A DNA stretch of 64,000 nucleotides from Methylobacterium aerolatum (lineage in GTDB: Bacteria; Pseudomonadota; Alphaproteobacteria; Rhizobiales; Beijerinckiaceae). Shown here piece by piece: positions 19,110-27,635 of this stretch; within the stretch, counting starts at the first letter, position 1; each line of letters starts with the position of its first letter. The DNA lies in contig NZ_BPQE01000018.1 in assembly GCF_022179085.1 (NCBI RefSeq), positions 1 to 64,000 on the forward strand, read 5' to 3'. The notes under the pieces were generated by a model. That model worked only from the letters and a program-made list of their open reading frames with translations, did not search any database and was not told the origin of the DNA. A program made the translations under genes and the position numbers.

Positions 19110-20162
19110 ATGTCGATCCCAAAAACCATCGGGTGGGACCTCGGCGGGGTCCACGTCAAGGCCGCTCTAATTCGCGACGGCCGGATCGCCGCCGCCGTCC
19201 AGGTGCCGTGCCCCCTCTGGCAGGGGGTCTCCGCCCTCGATTCGGCCCTTGAGATCATGCCCGACTGGGCGCGGGAGGAGGCCTCCCACGCGGTGACGAT
19301 GACCGGCGAGTTGACGGATTGCTTCGCGGACCGGACGGCCGGCGTCGCCGCCCTGTCGGACTGGGCCGCCGCGCGCCTCGAAGGCCCGGTGCGGATCTAC
19401 GCGGGGCGCGACGGCTTCGTGACGCCCGAGGCGGCGCCGCGCTCCGCCTTCGCCATCGCCTCGGCCAACTGGCACGCCACCGCCGCCCTCGTCGGCCGGC
19501 TCGTGCCCGACGCGCTCCTCGTCGATATCGGCTCCACCACCGCCGACCTCATCCCCATCGTCGCGGGCCGCCCCGCCGCCACCGGCTACAGCGACGCCGA
19601 ACGGCTGGAGACCGGGGAACTCGTCTATACCGGCGTGGTGCGCACGCCCCTGATCGGCCTTACGGACCACGCGCCGTTCCTCGGCCGCCGGACCCGGCTG
19701 ATGACCGAGACCTTCGCCCATATCGCCGATGCCTACCGGATCCTCGGCGACCTGCCGCCGGCGGCCGACCAGCAGGGCACCGGCGACCGCAAGGGCAAGT
19801 CGGTGGCCGAGTGCGAGACGCGCCTCGCGCGGATCGTCGGCCGCGACCGGGGGGAGGGCAGTCCCGAGGCGTGGGCGGCGCTGGCCCGCCACTTCGCGGA
19901 GGCGCAACTGCGCCTCCTGCACGACGCGGCGGCCGCGCTGCTCTCGCGCCCCGACATGCCGCCGGAGGCTCCCCTCGTGACCTGCGGCGCGGGCGCCTTC
20001 GTGGGCGCGCGCCTCGCCGCGCGCCTGGGCCGCCCGAACCTCGGATTCGCGGAAAGCCTCGCTCCCCGGATTGCGCCGGACGCCTCCAGGGATGCAGCCT
20101 GGATCTCGACCTGCGGCCCGGCCGTCGCCGTCGGCCTCATTGCGGAGGACACCCATCCATGA
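19110..20162 (+). CDS. Hydantoinase/oxoprolinase-fold H4MPT-linked C1 transfer pathway protein (MfnF-like)
   Basis: A 350-residue ASKHA/hydantoinase-fold protein. The nucleotide-binding loop IGWDLGGVHVKAALI is at the start, followed by LLVDIGSTTADLIPI and TGELVYTGVVRTPL, which match the family annotated as a probable H4MPT-linked C1 transfer pathway protein. The archaeal relative MfnF joins the furan and tyramine-derived parts of methanofuran; methylotrophs make a methanofuran analogue for formaldehyde oxidation. A role in that cofactor is therefore likely. ATG 19110 sits right at the conserved opening. It is divergent from the HisA-like gene and overlaps the following small gene as ATGA. Confidence 0.85.
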   Translation: MSIPKTIGWDLGGVHVKAALIRDGRIAAAVQVPCPLWQGVSALDSALEIMPDWAREEASHAVTMTGELTDCFADRTAGVAALSDWAAARLEGPVRIYAGRDGFVTPEAAPRSAFAIASANWHATAALVGRLVPDALLVDIGSTTADLIPIVAGRPAATGYSDAERLETGELVYTGVVRTPLIGLTDHAPFLGRRTRLMTETFAHIADAYRILGDLPPAADQQGTGDRKGKSVAECETRLARIVGRDRGEGSPEAWAALARHFAEAQLRLLHDAAAALLSRPDMPPEAPLVTCGAGAFVGARLAARLGRPNLGFAESLAPRIAPDASRDAAWISTCGPAVAVGLIAEDTHP

Positions 20163-20359
20163 GCGCCCTGAAGATCCTCGCCCGCATCCTCGCGACCCGG
20201 GTGGGGCCGCACATCGAGCTCGCGGTCGAAGCGGAGACGGGCGAGGTGCTCAAGGTGCTCGCCACGGAGGATCAGATCGACCGGCTCGTGGACGAGTTGG
20301 AGGACCTGCTCAACTCCCCCACCGGCCCCGAGGACGACGGACCGCCCGAGGCGGCGTGA
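20159..20359 (+). CDS. Small acidic conserved protein following the MfnF-like gene
   Basis: A 66-residue protein whose ATG overlaps the stop of the MfnF-like gene (ATGA), so the two are translationally coupled. An N-terminal basic/hydrophobic stretch (LKILARILATRVG) is followed by an acidic helix (DRLVDELEDLLN) and an acidic tail. No catalytic motif is visible. The coupling suggests an accessory role in the C1 cofactor pathway (inference). Confidence 0.65.
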   Translation: MSALKILARILATRVGPHIELAVEAETGEVLKVLATEDQIDRLVDELEDLLNSPTGPEDDGPPEAA

Positions 20360-20650
20360 CCGCCTGCGCTCCCGCGCCGCCCCATCTCACCCCGTCCTCA
20401 CGGGCGCGCAGTGATCCGAGGTGGGTCGAAACGGCCTCAGCCGGGGATGCGCCCAGTCTTCGGCGTCTGGCCGGAGAGATTTACCGGCCGATCCGTCATT
20501 GCGAGCGTCGCGAAGCAATCTAGGGCTGCGCGACTTCCGGGAAGACGTGGCGGCCTGTGCCACTTCTGGTGAAACGCCTCGGCGAAGAACCCGAGCGGGT
20601 GGGGGGCCTGTGACCCACGGCCGGGTTCATGCCGTCTCGTGTCCGAGAAA
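20360..20650. other. Intergenic region with a half copy of the family A repeat
   Basis: It holds one arm of the family A repeat at 20492-20525 (cattgcgagcgtcgcgaagc and on to tctaggg) without the matching second arm, so the copy is truncated or decayed. Nothing else was recognised before the hpnH terminator. Confidence 0.7.
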
Positions 20651-20655
20651 ATAAA

Positions 20656-20682
20656 GGCCGCCGTGGCATCCCACGGCGGCCC
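20656..20682 (-). terminator. Rho-independent terminator of hpnH
   Basis: On the minus strand, a perfect ggccgccgtgg / ccacggcggcc stem with a four-base gatg/catc centre is followed by tttattttc. It lies 25 bases after the hpnH stop. Confidence 0.92.
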
Positions 20683-20707
20683 TCGTCGGTCCGTCGGCGG
20701 CCGGCGC

Positions 20708-21871
20708 TTACGCGGCCGTGCGCTTGCGGGCTTCCTGCTTGGTGTCGACGCCCGATTCTTTGATCTCGGAGAGCTTCTGCGCGACGTTGCGCGAGAAGAC
20801 GAACTCGGCCGGGCGCTGGTTCTCCAGGCTGACCTCGGGGGCCATGTCGCCCTCGGTCTTGATGCCGCGCAGCATCTGGATGACCGGCTTCCACGGCTTG
20901 CGGACCGAATCGACCACCGAGGAGGCCTCGTAGCCGGAGTGGACCATGCAGTCGGCGCACTTCTCGTAGTTGCCGGTGCCGTAGGAATCCCAATCGGTGG
21001 TTTCCATCAGCTCCTTGAAGGTCGCCGCGTAGCCCTCGCCGAGGAGGTAGCAGGGCTTCTGCCAGCCGAACACCGTCCGGGTCGGGTTGCCCCACGGGGT
21101 GCAGTGGTAGGTCTGGTTGCCGGCCAGGAAGTCGAGGAAGAGGCCCGACTGCTGGAAGGTCCACTTCTCGCGGCCCTTCTCCTTGCCGTGCCGGAACACG
21201 CCGCGGAACAGCTCCTTCGTCGCCTTGCGGTTGAGGAAGTGCTTCTGATCGGGCGCGCGCTCGTAGGCGTAGCCGGGGGAGACGGTGATGCCGTCGATGC
21301 CCATGCGGGTCACGCTGTCGAAGAAGTCGGCGATCTTCTCCGGCGAGGAATTGTTGAAGAAGGTGCAGTTGATGGTAACGCGGAAGCCCATCTCCTTGGC
21401 CTTCGCGATGGCCGCCACCGCCTTGTCGTAGACGCCGCGCTGGCACACCGACTGGTCGTGCATCTCCTTGTCGCCATCGAGATGGATTGACCAGGTGAAG
21501 TACGGGCTCGGCTTATATTCCTTGATCTTCTTTTCGAGGAGGAGCGCGTTCGTGCAGACGATCGCGAACTTCTTCTGGGCGATGATGCCCTCGACGATCT
21601 GCGGCAGGTCCTTGTGCAGGAGCGGCTCGCCGCCGGCGATCACGACCACCGGTGCGCCGCACTCGCGCACGGATTCGAGCGCCTCGTCCACGGGCAGACG
21701 CCTGTTCAGGATCTCCTCGGGATAGTCGATCTTGCCGCAACCGGCGCAGGCCAGGTTGCAGCGGAACAGGGGCTCCATCATCATCACGAGGGGGTAGCGT
21801 TTGCGGCCCGTCAGGTGCTGCTTGAGGATGTAGCCGCCGATCGTCGCGACATATCGGAGGGGGATACCCAA
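20708..21871 (-). CDS. hpnH: Adenosyl-hopene transferase, radical SAM (HpnH)
   Basis: Radical SAM enzyme that joins a 5'-deoxyadenosyl group to diploptene, the first step in side-chain elongation of C35 hopanoids. The 387 residues carry the cluster motif CNLACAGC (Cys38, Cys42, Cys45), the SAM-binding VIAGGEPLL and a C-terminal Cys pair (YEKCADCMVHSGYE) typical of the SPASM-like tail. The start is set at TTG 21871: aaggag lies 7 bases upstream and the protein then opens MGIPLRYVATIGGY, the family start. The frame remains open to 22039, but that would add 56 residues with no family counterpart. It is monocistronic and divergent from hpnN. Confidence 0.93.
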   Translation of the reverse strand: MGIPLRYVATIGGYILKQHLTGRKRYPLVMMMEPLFRCNLACAGCGKIDYPEEILNRRLPVDEALESVRECGAPVVVIAGGEPLLHKDLPQIVEGIIAQKKFAIVCTNALLLEKKIKEYKPSPYFTWSIHLDGDKEMHDQSVCQRGVYDKAVAAIAKAKEMGFRVTINCTFFNNSSPEKIADFFDSVTRMGIDGITVSPGYAYERAPDQKHFLNRKATKELFRGVFRHGKEKGREKWTFQQSGLFLDFLAGNQTYHCTPWGNPTRTVFGWQKPCYLLGEGYAATFKELMETTDWDSYGTGNYEKCADCMVHSGYEASSVVDSVRKPWKPVIQMLRGIKTEGDMAPEVSLENQRPAEFVFSRNVAQKLSEIKESGVDTKQEARKRTAA

Positions 21872-22410
21872 GTTGAGGCTCCTTAGCTTTGTCGACCCCG
21901 GATCGATCGGGGTGCTTAACGTGAAAAGTGTTCGATTTCCAGCAACGTAGCTTGGAACGATCTCAATCTGCCGGCCCTGGATCGTTCGAGAACGCTTTCG
22001 TCGAAGGCTGACGCAACGGCGCCACACACGGCGCGGCATCGGCCCATAAACGGTTGCCGACTTTCACGCGCACAATGCGACGGGAATGCGGCCACCGGCG
22101 CCGTTGGCGGGAACACGGTCGCGTGTGCGGTGCGGCAACGCACCGTTGTGGCCGGACGGATACGTCAGCGCTCGCTCGCGTTGCATTCCGGCGCCCTCCT
22201 CTTTACTGAGCCAAGCGGCCGCACTGCAAGGGAGCGTCCGGCACGGGATCACCCGCGCCATCCATCAGCGTGCCTCGGCGCGGCGGCTCCAGGGCGGGTC
22301 GTCCTCCGGGCGCGCCGTCCTGGCCGTGTGGTTCGGCTGTGGCGACCGGGGCGTGTCGCTCCGGCCACCGGGGACCGGCGACCGGCGCCGGGCGAATTGG
22401 TAGGGCACTC
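21872..22410. other. Divergent control region hpnH / hpnN
   Basis: A 539-bp gap between divergent hopanoid genes. The part next to hpnH (about 21890-21960) is AT-richer and likely holds its promoter. The part next to hpnN (22290-22400) has short repeated ccggggaccggcg-type runs. No small gene with recognisable features was found. Confidence 0.6.
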
Positions 22411-25074
22411 GTGATCGAAGGACTTGTCGCGCTCTCCGTCCGCTACCGCTGGATCGTGATCGCCGTGATCGCGGCCATGACCGTCGTGAGCGTCGGGATC
22501 AGCGTCCATCTGTTCAAGATCAACACGGATGTCGAGCGCCTGATCGATCCGAAGGAGCCGTGGCGCCAGGACGAGATCGCCTTCGAGAAGGCGTTCCCCC
22601 AGCGCTCCAACCTGATCGTTGCCGTCATCGACGGGCAGACGCCGGAGGAGACCGAGGAGGCCGCCGCCGCCCTCACGCGGACCCTCTCGGAGCGCAAGTC
22701 CCTCATCGAGACCGTCTACCGGCCGGATGGCGGCCCGTTCTTCCAGAAGAACGGCCTGCTCCTGATGCCCCAGGCGGAACTGGACAAGACCCTGGAGCAG
22801 CTTACGCAGCAGCAGGGCCTCCTCGGGCCGCTGGCCGCCGACCCGTCGCTGCGCGGCGTCATGCGGGTGCTGACGCTCGGCGCCAAGGGCGTCAAATCGG
22901 GCGACGCGACGCTGGCCGACCTCGACAAGCCGATGGCGCAGATCGACGCCACCCTCCAGCGGGTCCTGAAGGGCGAGCCCGCCCGCCTCTCCTGGCAGTC
23001 GCTCCTGTCGAACGGGGAAACCCGCGTCACCGACAAGCTGAAATTCGTGATGATCCAGCCGGTGCTGGACTTCAACGCCCTGGAGCCGGGCTACGAGGCG
23101 ACGCGGATGATCCGCGAGACCGCCCGGGACCTGAAGATCGACGCCGCCCACGGCCTGCGGATGCGCCTCACCGGCCCCGTCGCCGTGGCGGACGAGGAGT
23201 TCGCGACCCTCTCGGAGGACGCGCTCCTCAACAACAGCATCATCGTCGGTGCCATCGTGCTGTTCCTGTGGCTGGCGCTGCGCTCCGGGCCGCTGGTCGT
23301 CGCCGTCATCATCACCACCTTCGCCGGGCTCATCGTGACGGCGGCGCTGGGCCTCGCGCTGGTTGGCGAATTGAACCCGATCTCGGTGGCCTTCGCCGCC
23401 CTGTTCGTGGGCCTCGGCATCGATTTCGGCATCCAGTTCTCGGTGCGCTACCGGGCGGACCGCTACGAGCAGCCGACCCTGCAGGCGGCGATCCGCGCCG
23501 CGGCGCGGGGCGTGGGCTGGTCGCTGACCCTGGCGGCGGTGTCCCTGCTCGCGGGCTTCTTCGCCTTCCTGCCCACCGCCTTCCGCGGCGTCTCCGAACT
23601 CGGCCTCATCGCCGGCGTCGGCATGATCGTGGCCTACCTCTTCTCGCTCACGCTGCTGCCCGCGCTCATCGCCATCTTCCGGCCGAAGGGCGAGAAGCAG
23701 GCGGTCGAGACCAAGTGGCTCGTGGGCGTCGACCCGTGGATCATCCGCAACCGCAAGCCGATCCTGATCGCCGTCGGCCTCGTGACGCTCGCGGGCATGC
23801 CGCTCCTCTACTGGCTGCCCTTCGATTCGAACCCGATGCACCTGCGCAGCCCGAAGGTCGAATCGATCGCCACCTATCTCGACCTCATCAAGAACCCCGA
23901 GACGAGCCCCAACGTCATCGACGTGCTGGCCCCGAACGTCGCGGCGGTGCCGGAGCTGTCGAAGAAGCTCGCCGCGTTGCCCGTGGCGAGCTCGGTCAAC
24001 AGCATCGACACCTTCGTGCCGCCGGACCAGGACAAGAAGCTCGCGCAGATCGCCGACACGGCGCAGTTGCTCGATCCGGTCCTGAACCCGGCCCGCAGGC
24101 CGCCGCCGCCCACCGACGCGGACAACGTCAAGGCGCTCAAGGATGCCGCCGCCGCGCTGAAGGCCACGGCCGACGAGGCGAAGCCCGGCACGCCGGGGGC
24201 CGACACGGCCCGCACCCTCACGGGCACCCTGATCGCGCTGGCGGACGGGCCGGTACAGAAGCGGGAGGCCGCCTCGGTGGCCCTCACGAAGGATCTCGGC
24301 CCGCTGCTCTCCGGCCTGCGCGACCTGCTCCACCCCACCAAGATCACCCTCGAGAACCTGCCGCCACAGTTGAAGGCGGACTGGGTCTCGGCCGACGGAC
24401 GCGCCCGGGTGGAGATCCACCCGAAGGGCAACTCCAACGACGACGAGGTGCTGCGCAAGTTCTCCGACGAGGTGCTGAAGGTCGCCCCGCACGCCACCGG
24501 CGCGCCGGTCTCCACCACGCGCTCGACCTACACGATCCTCGGCGCCTTCGTGCAAGCGGCCATCACCGCCCTCGTGCTGATCTTCGTCATCCTCTCCGTC
24601 GCCCTGCGGAAGCCCTGGGACGTGGCGATGACCCTCGGCCCGCTGGTGATCGCCACCCTGTGGACCCTGATGGCGATGAAGATCATCGGCATGCCGCTGA
24701 ACTTCGCCAACATCATCGCCCTGCCACTGATGCTCGCGGTCGGCGTCGCCTTCCACATCTACTACGTGATCGCGTGGCGGGCAGGCGTCACGGACATGCT
24801 GGCCTCCAGCCTGACCCGTGCGATCTTCTTCTCCGCCATGACCACGGGCAGCGCCTTCGGCTCCCTCGTCCTGTCGAGCCATCCGGGCACGGCCAGCATG
24901 GGTGAGCTGCTGGCGCTCTCGCTGTTCTTCACCCTGCTCGCGGCCTTCTTCGTGGTCCCCGCCACCCTGGGCGAGCCCCCGGCCCAGCCCGACCGGAACC
25001 GCCCCGAGGGCGAGGCCGCCGGCAAGAGCCCGCTCCTCGGCCAGCGCAAGGCCGAGACGGTGGCGGTGAAGTAG
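22411..25074 (+). CDS. hpnN: Hopanoid transporter HpnN, RND/MMPL family
   Basis: Inner-membrane RND-type protein of 887 residues needed to move hopanoids to the outer membrane in Rhodopseudomonas. A first membrane helix (about 10-32) precedes a periplasmic domain. Then come a block of helices (about 270-420, with VAFAALFVGLGIDFGIQFSVRYR as the RND motif), a second helix near 450, a second periplasmic domain, and a final helix block (about 710-860). GTG 22411 is the chosen start, giving VIEGLVALSVRYRW, the usual opening; the frame upstream is low-complexity. It is divergent from hpnH and convergent with hpnK. Confidence 0.92.
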   Translation: MIEGLVALSVRYRWIVIAVIAAMTVVSVGISVHLFKINTDVERLIDPKEPWRQDEIAFEKAFPQRSNLIVAVIDGQTPEETEEAAAALTRTLSERKSLIETVYRPDGGPFFQKNGLLLMPQAELDKTLEQLTQQQGLLGPLAADPSLRGVMRVLTLGAKGVKSGDATLADLDKPMAQIDATLQRVLKGEPARLSWQSLLSNGETRVTDKLKFVMIQPVLDFNALEPGYEATRMIRETARDLKIDAAHGLRMRLTGPVAVADEEFATLSEDALLNNSIIVGAIVLFLWLALRSGPLVVAVIITTFAGLIVTAALGLALVGELNPISVAFAALFVGLGIDFGIQFSVRYRADRYEQPTLQAAIRAAARGVGWSLTLAAVSLLAGFFAFLPTAFRGVSELGLIAGVGMIVAYLFSLTLLPALIAIFRPKGEKQAVETKWLVGVDPWIIRNRKPILIAVGLVTLAGMPLLYWLPFDSNPMHLRSPKVESIATYLDLIKNPETSPNVIDVLAPNVAAVPELSKKLAALPVASSVNSIDTFVPPDQDKKLAQIADTAQLLDPVLNPARRPPPPTDADNVKALKDAAAALKATADEAKPGTPGADTARTLTGTLIALADGPVQKREAASVALTKDLGPLLSGLRDLLHPTKITLENLPPQLKADWVSADGRARVEIHPKGNSNDDEVLRKFSDEVLKVAPHATGAPVSTTRSTYTILGAFVQAAITALVLIFVILSVALRKPWDVAMTLGPLVIATLWTLMAMKIIGMPLNFANIIALPLMLAVGVAFHIYYVIAWRAGVTDMLASSLTRAIFFSAMTTGSAFGSLVLSSHPGTASMGELLALSLFFTLLAAFFVVPATLGEPPAQPDRNRPEGEAAGKSPLLGQRKAETVAVK

Positions 25075-25090
25075 TCGAATTCTCGGAACC

Positions 25091-25184
25091 GTCATCCGTC
25101 GTTGCGAGCGGAGCGAAGCAATCCAGGGTCGGCGCCTCGTCGTGAGGCGTCTCCCTGTCCTGGATCGCGTCGCGGCGCTCGCAC
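25091..25184. repeat. Family A interspersed palindromic repeat, copy 4
   Basis: Left arm gttgcgagcggagcgaagca leading to atccaggg, right arm cctggatcgcgtcgcggcgc. The centre (gcgcctcgtcgtgaggcgt) is itself a small palindrome and differs from the other copies. It fills the gap between the convergent hpnN and hpnK. Confidence 0.85.
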
Positions 25185-25196
25185 CGGCGGCGAGAA

Positions 25197-26045
25197 CTAC
25201 GAGAAGTCCGAGAACCCACCCCTCGCCACGCCCGCTGCCGCTGCAAGGCTCGCGGGCGCGATCAGCGCGTCGCGCTCCTCGGCGTAGAGATAGCCCGGCG
25301 CCTCGCAGGGAAAGCCGCCGCCGGTGGCGGGGTGGGTGTAGAGTTCGGTGAGGCCGTCCGGCAGGTGGGCGAGGAGCCCGGCGACCCGCGGCGGCGTCAT
25401 CGCGCCGGACCACGCGAGGCCGAGCGTCCGGTCCGGGATCAGCAGGCCCGCCCGCCGGGCGCGGAGCGCGAGGAGGGCGGCCCAGGGCGCGCTGTCGAGG
25501 GCGGCGCGGGGCCGGGCGCCGGGCTCGGCGCGGCGCAGGACGTCCCTCGGCTCCCGGGGCACCCGCAGGGCGCGCATCCCGTAGCGGCGGCCGATCCGCA
25601 GCACCGCCCCCGCGATCAGCGGGTGGACGTGGAAATGCTTGTGGGCGTTGACGTGGTCGAGGGGCAGGCCGGTGGCCCGGTACGCCTCGAACTGCGCCGT
25701 GAGCTCGGCGGCGAGCTGACGCCGGGCGCCCGCGCGGCGGGCGAGGTCGAGGCCGAGCCCCGCCATGTCGGCCCGGAGCAGGCCGTCCGGCCCGGCGAGG
25801 TCCGGCAGCTCGGCCGGCGGCAGGGTCGGCCACGCCTCGACGAGGACGAGATGGAGGCCCACCCGGAGCGACGGCAGCCGACGGGCCCGCGCCACCGCAT
25901 CGGCGGCGGCGGGAGCCGAGACCATCAGGCTGGCGGCGGTGAGGATGCCCTCCCGGTGCGCCTGCTCGACGGCCTCGTTGACCTCGGGGCTCAGCCCGAA
26001 ATCATCGGCGGTAACAACGAGACGCTTCACAGTACCCTCGGTCAT
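25197..26045 (-). CDS. hpnK: Hopanoid biosynthesis deacetylase HpnK (YdjC-like)
   Basis: YdjC/NodB-related carbohydrate deacetylase. In Burkholderia, HpnK removes the acetyl group from N-acetylglucosaminyl bacteriohopanetetrol before HpnJ acts. The 282 residues show the metal-binding TADDFGLSPEVNEAV opening and DHVNAHKHFHVHP with the second metal-binding histidines; ELYTHPATGG closes the active site. ATG 26045 was chosen; an in-frame GTG five codons later (VKRLVVTADDFG) is possible. It is the last gene of the hpnL-M-I-J-K operon, separated from hpnJ by a family C hairpin repeat. Confidence 0.93.
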   Translation of the reverse strand: MTEGTVKRLVVTADDFGLSPEVNEAVEQAHREGILTAASLMVSAPAAADAVARARRLPSLRVGLHLVLVEAWPTLPPAELPDLAGPDGLLRADMAGLGLDLARRAGARRQLAAELTAQFEAYRATGLPLDHVNAHKHFHVHPLIAGAVLRIGRRYGMRALRVPREPRDVLRRAEPGARPRAALDSAPWAALLALRARRAGLLIPDRTLGLAWSGAMTPPRVAGLLAHLPDGLTELYTHPATGGGFPCEAPGYLYAEERDALIAPASLAAAAGVARGGFSDFS

Positions 26046-26156
26046 GGGTGTCGAGAGGGCAAAGCCCTCTCGCGGGTCCAGGGCGGCGCCCTGGGACGAT
26101 GCGGGGCGCAGCCCCGCACTCCCCGCCGGGGCCTCGAGGCCCCGGACCCCCAGGAC
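26046..26156. repeat. Family C multi-hairpin repeat, copy 1, inside the hpn operon
   Basis: Four consecutive palindromes are visible: gagagggc/gccctctc, ccagggcg/cgccctgg, gcggggcg/agccccgc and ccggggcc/ggccccgg. It lies between the hpnJ stop and the hpnK start on the transcribed strand. The first two hairpins match those of the copies at 34644 and 54951; the last two are diverged. Confidence 0.8.
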
Positions 26157-27590
26157 TTACGCGGCCTTGGCGGTGCCCTGGCGCTCCTTGAGGAAGCGGT
26201 AGAACTCCACACCCTCGCGCAGGCGGCGCTTCATCATGTCGGGCGAGCGCACCATCTCCGAGACGATGGAGGCGATCTTCGGCGCGCGGAAGTAGAACTT
26301 CTTGTAGAACTCCTCCACCGAGGTGAAGATCTCGGTGTGCGACAGATGCGGGTAGTGCAGCGGGGCGACCTGCACCCCGTTCTCGTCCACGAGCTCGGCG
26401 TTCTCCACGTCGAGCCAGCCGTTCTCCACGGCCTGCTTGTAGAGGAAGGTGCCGGGGTAGGGCGCCGCCAGCGAGACCTGGATCGTGTGCGGGTTGATCC
26501 GCTTGGCGAAGTCGATCGTCTCCTGGATCGTCTCCTTCGTCTCGCCCGGCAGGCCGAGGATGAAGGTGCCGTGGATGGCGATGCCGAGGTCGTGGCAATC
26601 CTTGGTGAACTTCTCGGCCACCTCGACGCGCATGCCCTTCTTGATGTTGTGCAGGATCTGCTGGTTGCCCGACTCGTAGCCGACGAGGAGGAGGCGCAGG
26701 CCGTTCTCCTTGAGGACCTTCAGGGTCTCGCGGGGCACGTTCGCCTTGGCATTGCACGACCACGTCACGCCGAGCTTGCCGAGCTCGCGGGCGATCTCCT
26801 CGGCGCGGGGCAGGTTGTCGGTGAAGGTGTCGTCGTCGAAGAAGAACTCCTTGGTCTGGGGGAACTCCTTCAGGCAGTACTTGATCTCCTCGATCACGTG
26901 GGCGACCGAGCGGGTCCGGTAGGTGTGCCCGCCCACCGTCTGCGGCCACAGGCAGAAGGTGCAGCGGCTCTTGCAGCCCCGGCCGGAGTAGAACGAGATG
27001 TAGGGGTGCTTCAGGTAGCCGATGAAGTACTTCTCCATCTCCAGGTCGCGCTTGTAGACGCTGGTGACGAAGGGCAGCTGGTCCATGTCGGTCATGATCT
27101 CGCGGTCCTCGTTATGGACCACGGTGCCGTTGGCATCGCGATAGGACAGACCCTTGATCTGTGCCATCGGCACGCCCTCGGCGACCTCCTTGACCGTGAA
27201 GTCGAACTCGTTGCGGGCGCAGAAATCGACCACCGGAGCCTGGGCCATGGCGCCGGCCGCGTCCACGGCCACCTTGGCGCCGATCAGCCCGGCGATCAGC
27301 TTCGGGTTGGCGGCCTTCATCGCCTCGATGGTCTTCACGTCCGACTTGAAGGACGGGACCGAGGTGTGGAGCACCACGAGGTCGAAGTCATTGGCCTGGG
27401 CCACGATCTCGGACAGCTTGATGTTGTGCGGGGGCGCGTCGATCAGCTTGGAGTTCGGCACCAGGGCGGCCGGCTGGGCGAGCCAGGTCGGGTACCAGAA
27501 CGACTTGATCTCGCGCTTGGCCTGGTAGCGGGAGCCCGCGCCGCCGTCGAAGCCGTCGAAGGTGGGGGCCTGGAGGAAAAGCGTGCGCAT
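26157..27590 (-). CDS. hpnJ: Hopanoid biosynthesis radical SAM protein HpnJ
   Basis: B12-binding-type radical SAM enzyme that contracts the sugar ring to form the cyclitol ether headgroup of bacteriohopanetetrol (known from Burkholderia work). The N-terminal third is a cobalamin-binding-like fold (LVVLHTSVPSFKSD, LIAGLIGAKVAVD). The CxxxCxxC motif is GCKSRCTFCLWPQ, followed by DDDTFTDNLPRAE and GTFILGLPGET. ATG 27590 (MRTLFLQAPTFDGF) is preferred over a TTG three codons upstream because the family starts there. It is downstream of hpnI on the same strand with a 45-bp gap. Confidence 0.93.
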   Translation of the reverse strand: MRTLFLQAPTFDGFDGGAGSRYQAKREIKSFWYPTWLAQPAALVPNSKLIDAPPHNIKLSEIVAQANDFDLVVLHTSVPSFKSDVKTIEAMKAANPKLIAGLIGAKVAVDAAGAMAQAPVVDFCARNEFDFTVKEVAEGVPMAQIKGLSYRDANGTVVHNEDREIMTDMDQLPFVTSVYKRDLEMEKYFIGYLKHPYISFYSGRGCKSRCTFCLWPQTVGGHTYRTRSVAHVIEEIKYCLKEFPQTKEFFFDDDTFTDNLPRAEEIARELGKLGVTWSCNAKANVPRETLKVLKENGLRLLLVGYESGNQQILHNIKKGMRVEVAEKFTKDCHDLGIAIHGTFILGLPGETKETIQETIDFAKRINPHTIQVSLAAPYPGTFLYKQAVENGWLDVENAELVDENGVQVAPLHYPHLSHTEIFTSVEEFYKKFYFRAPKIASIVSEMVRSPDMMKRRLREGVEFYRFLKERQGTAKAA

Positions 27591-27635
27591 GGGGTTCAAG
27601 GCCTCAGTGCAGTGCCGGAGGTGCGAAAAGGGGGA

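Noticed and set aside
22270-22410. N-terminal extension of hpnN
   Set aside because: Pro/Gly/Ala/Arg-rich residues without homology; GTG 22411 begins the family sequence.
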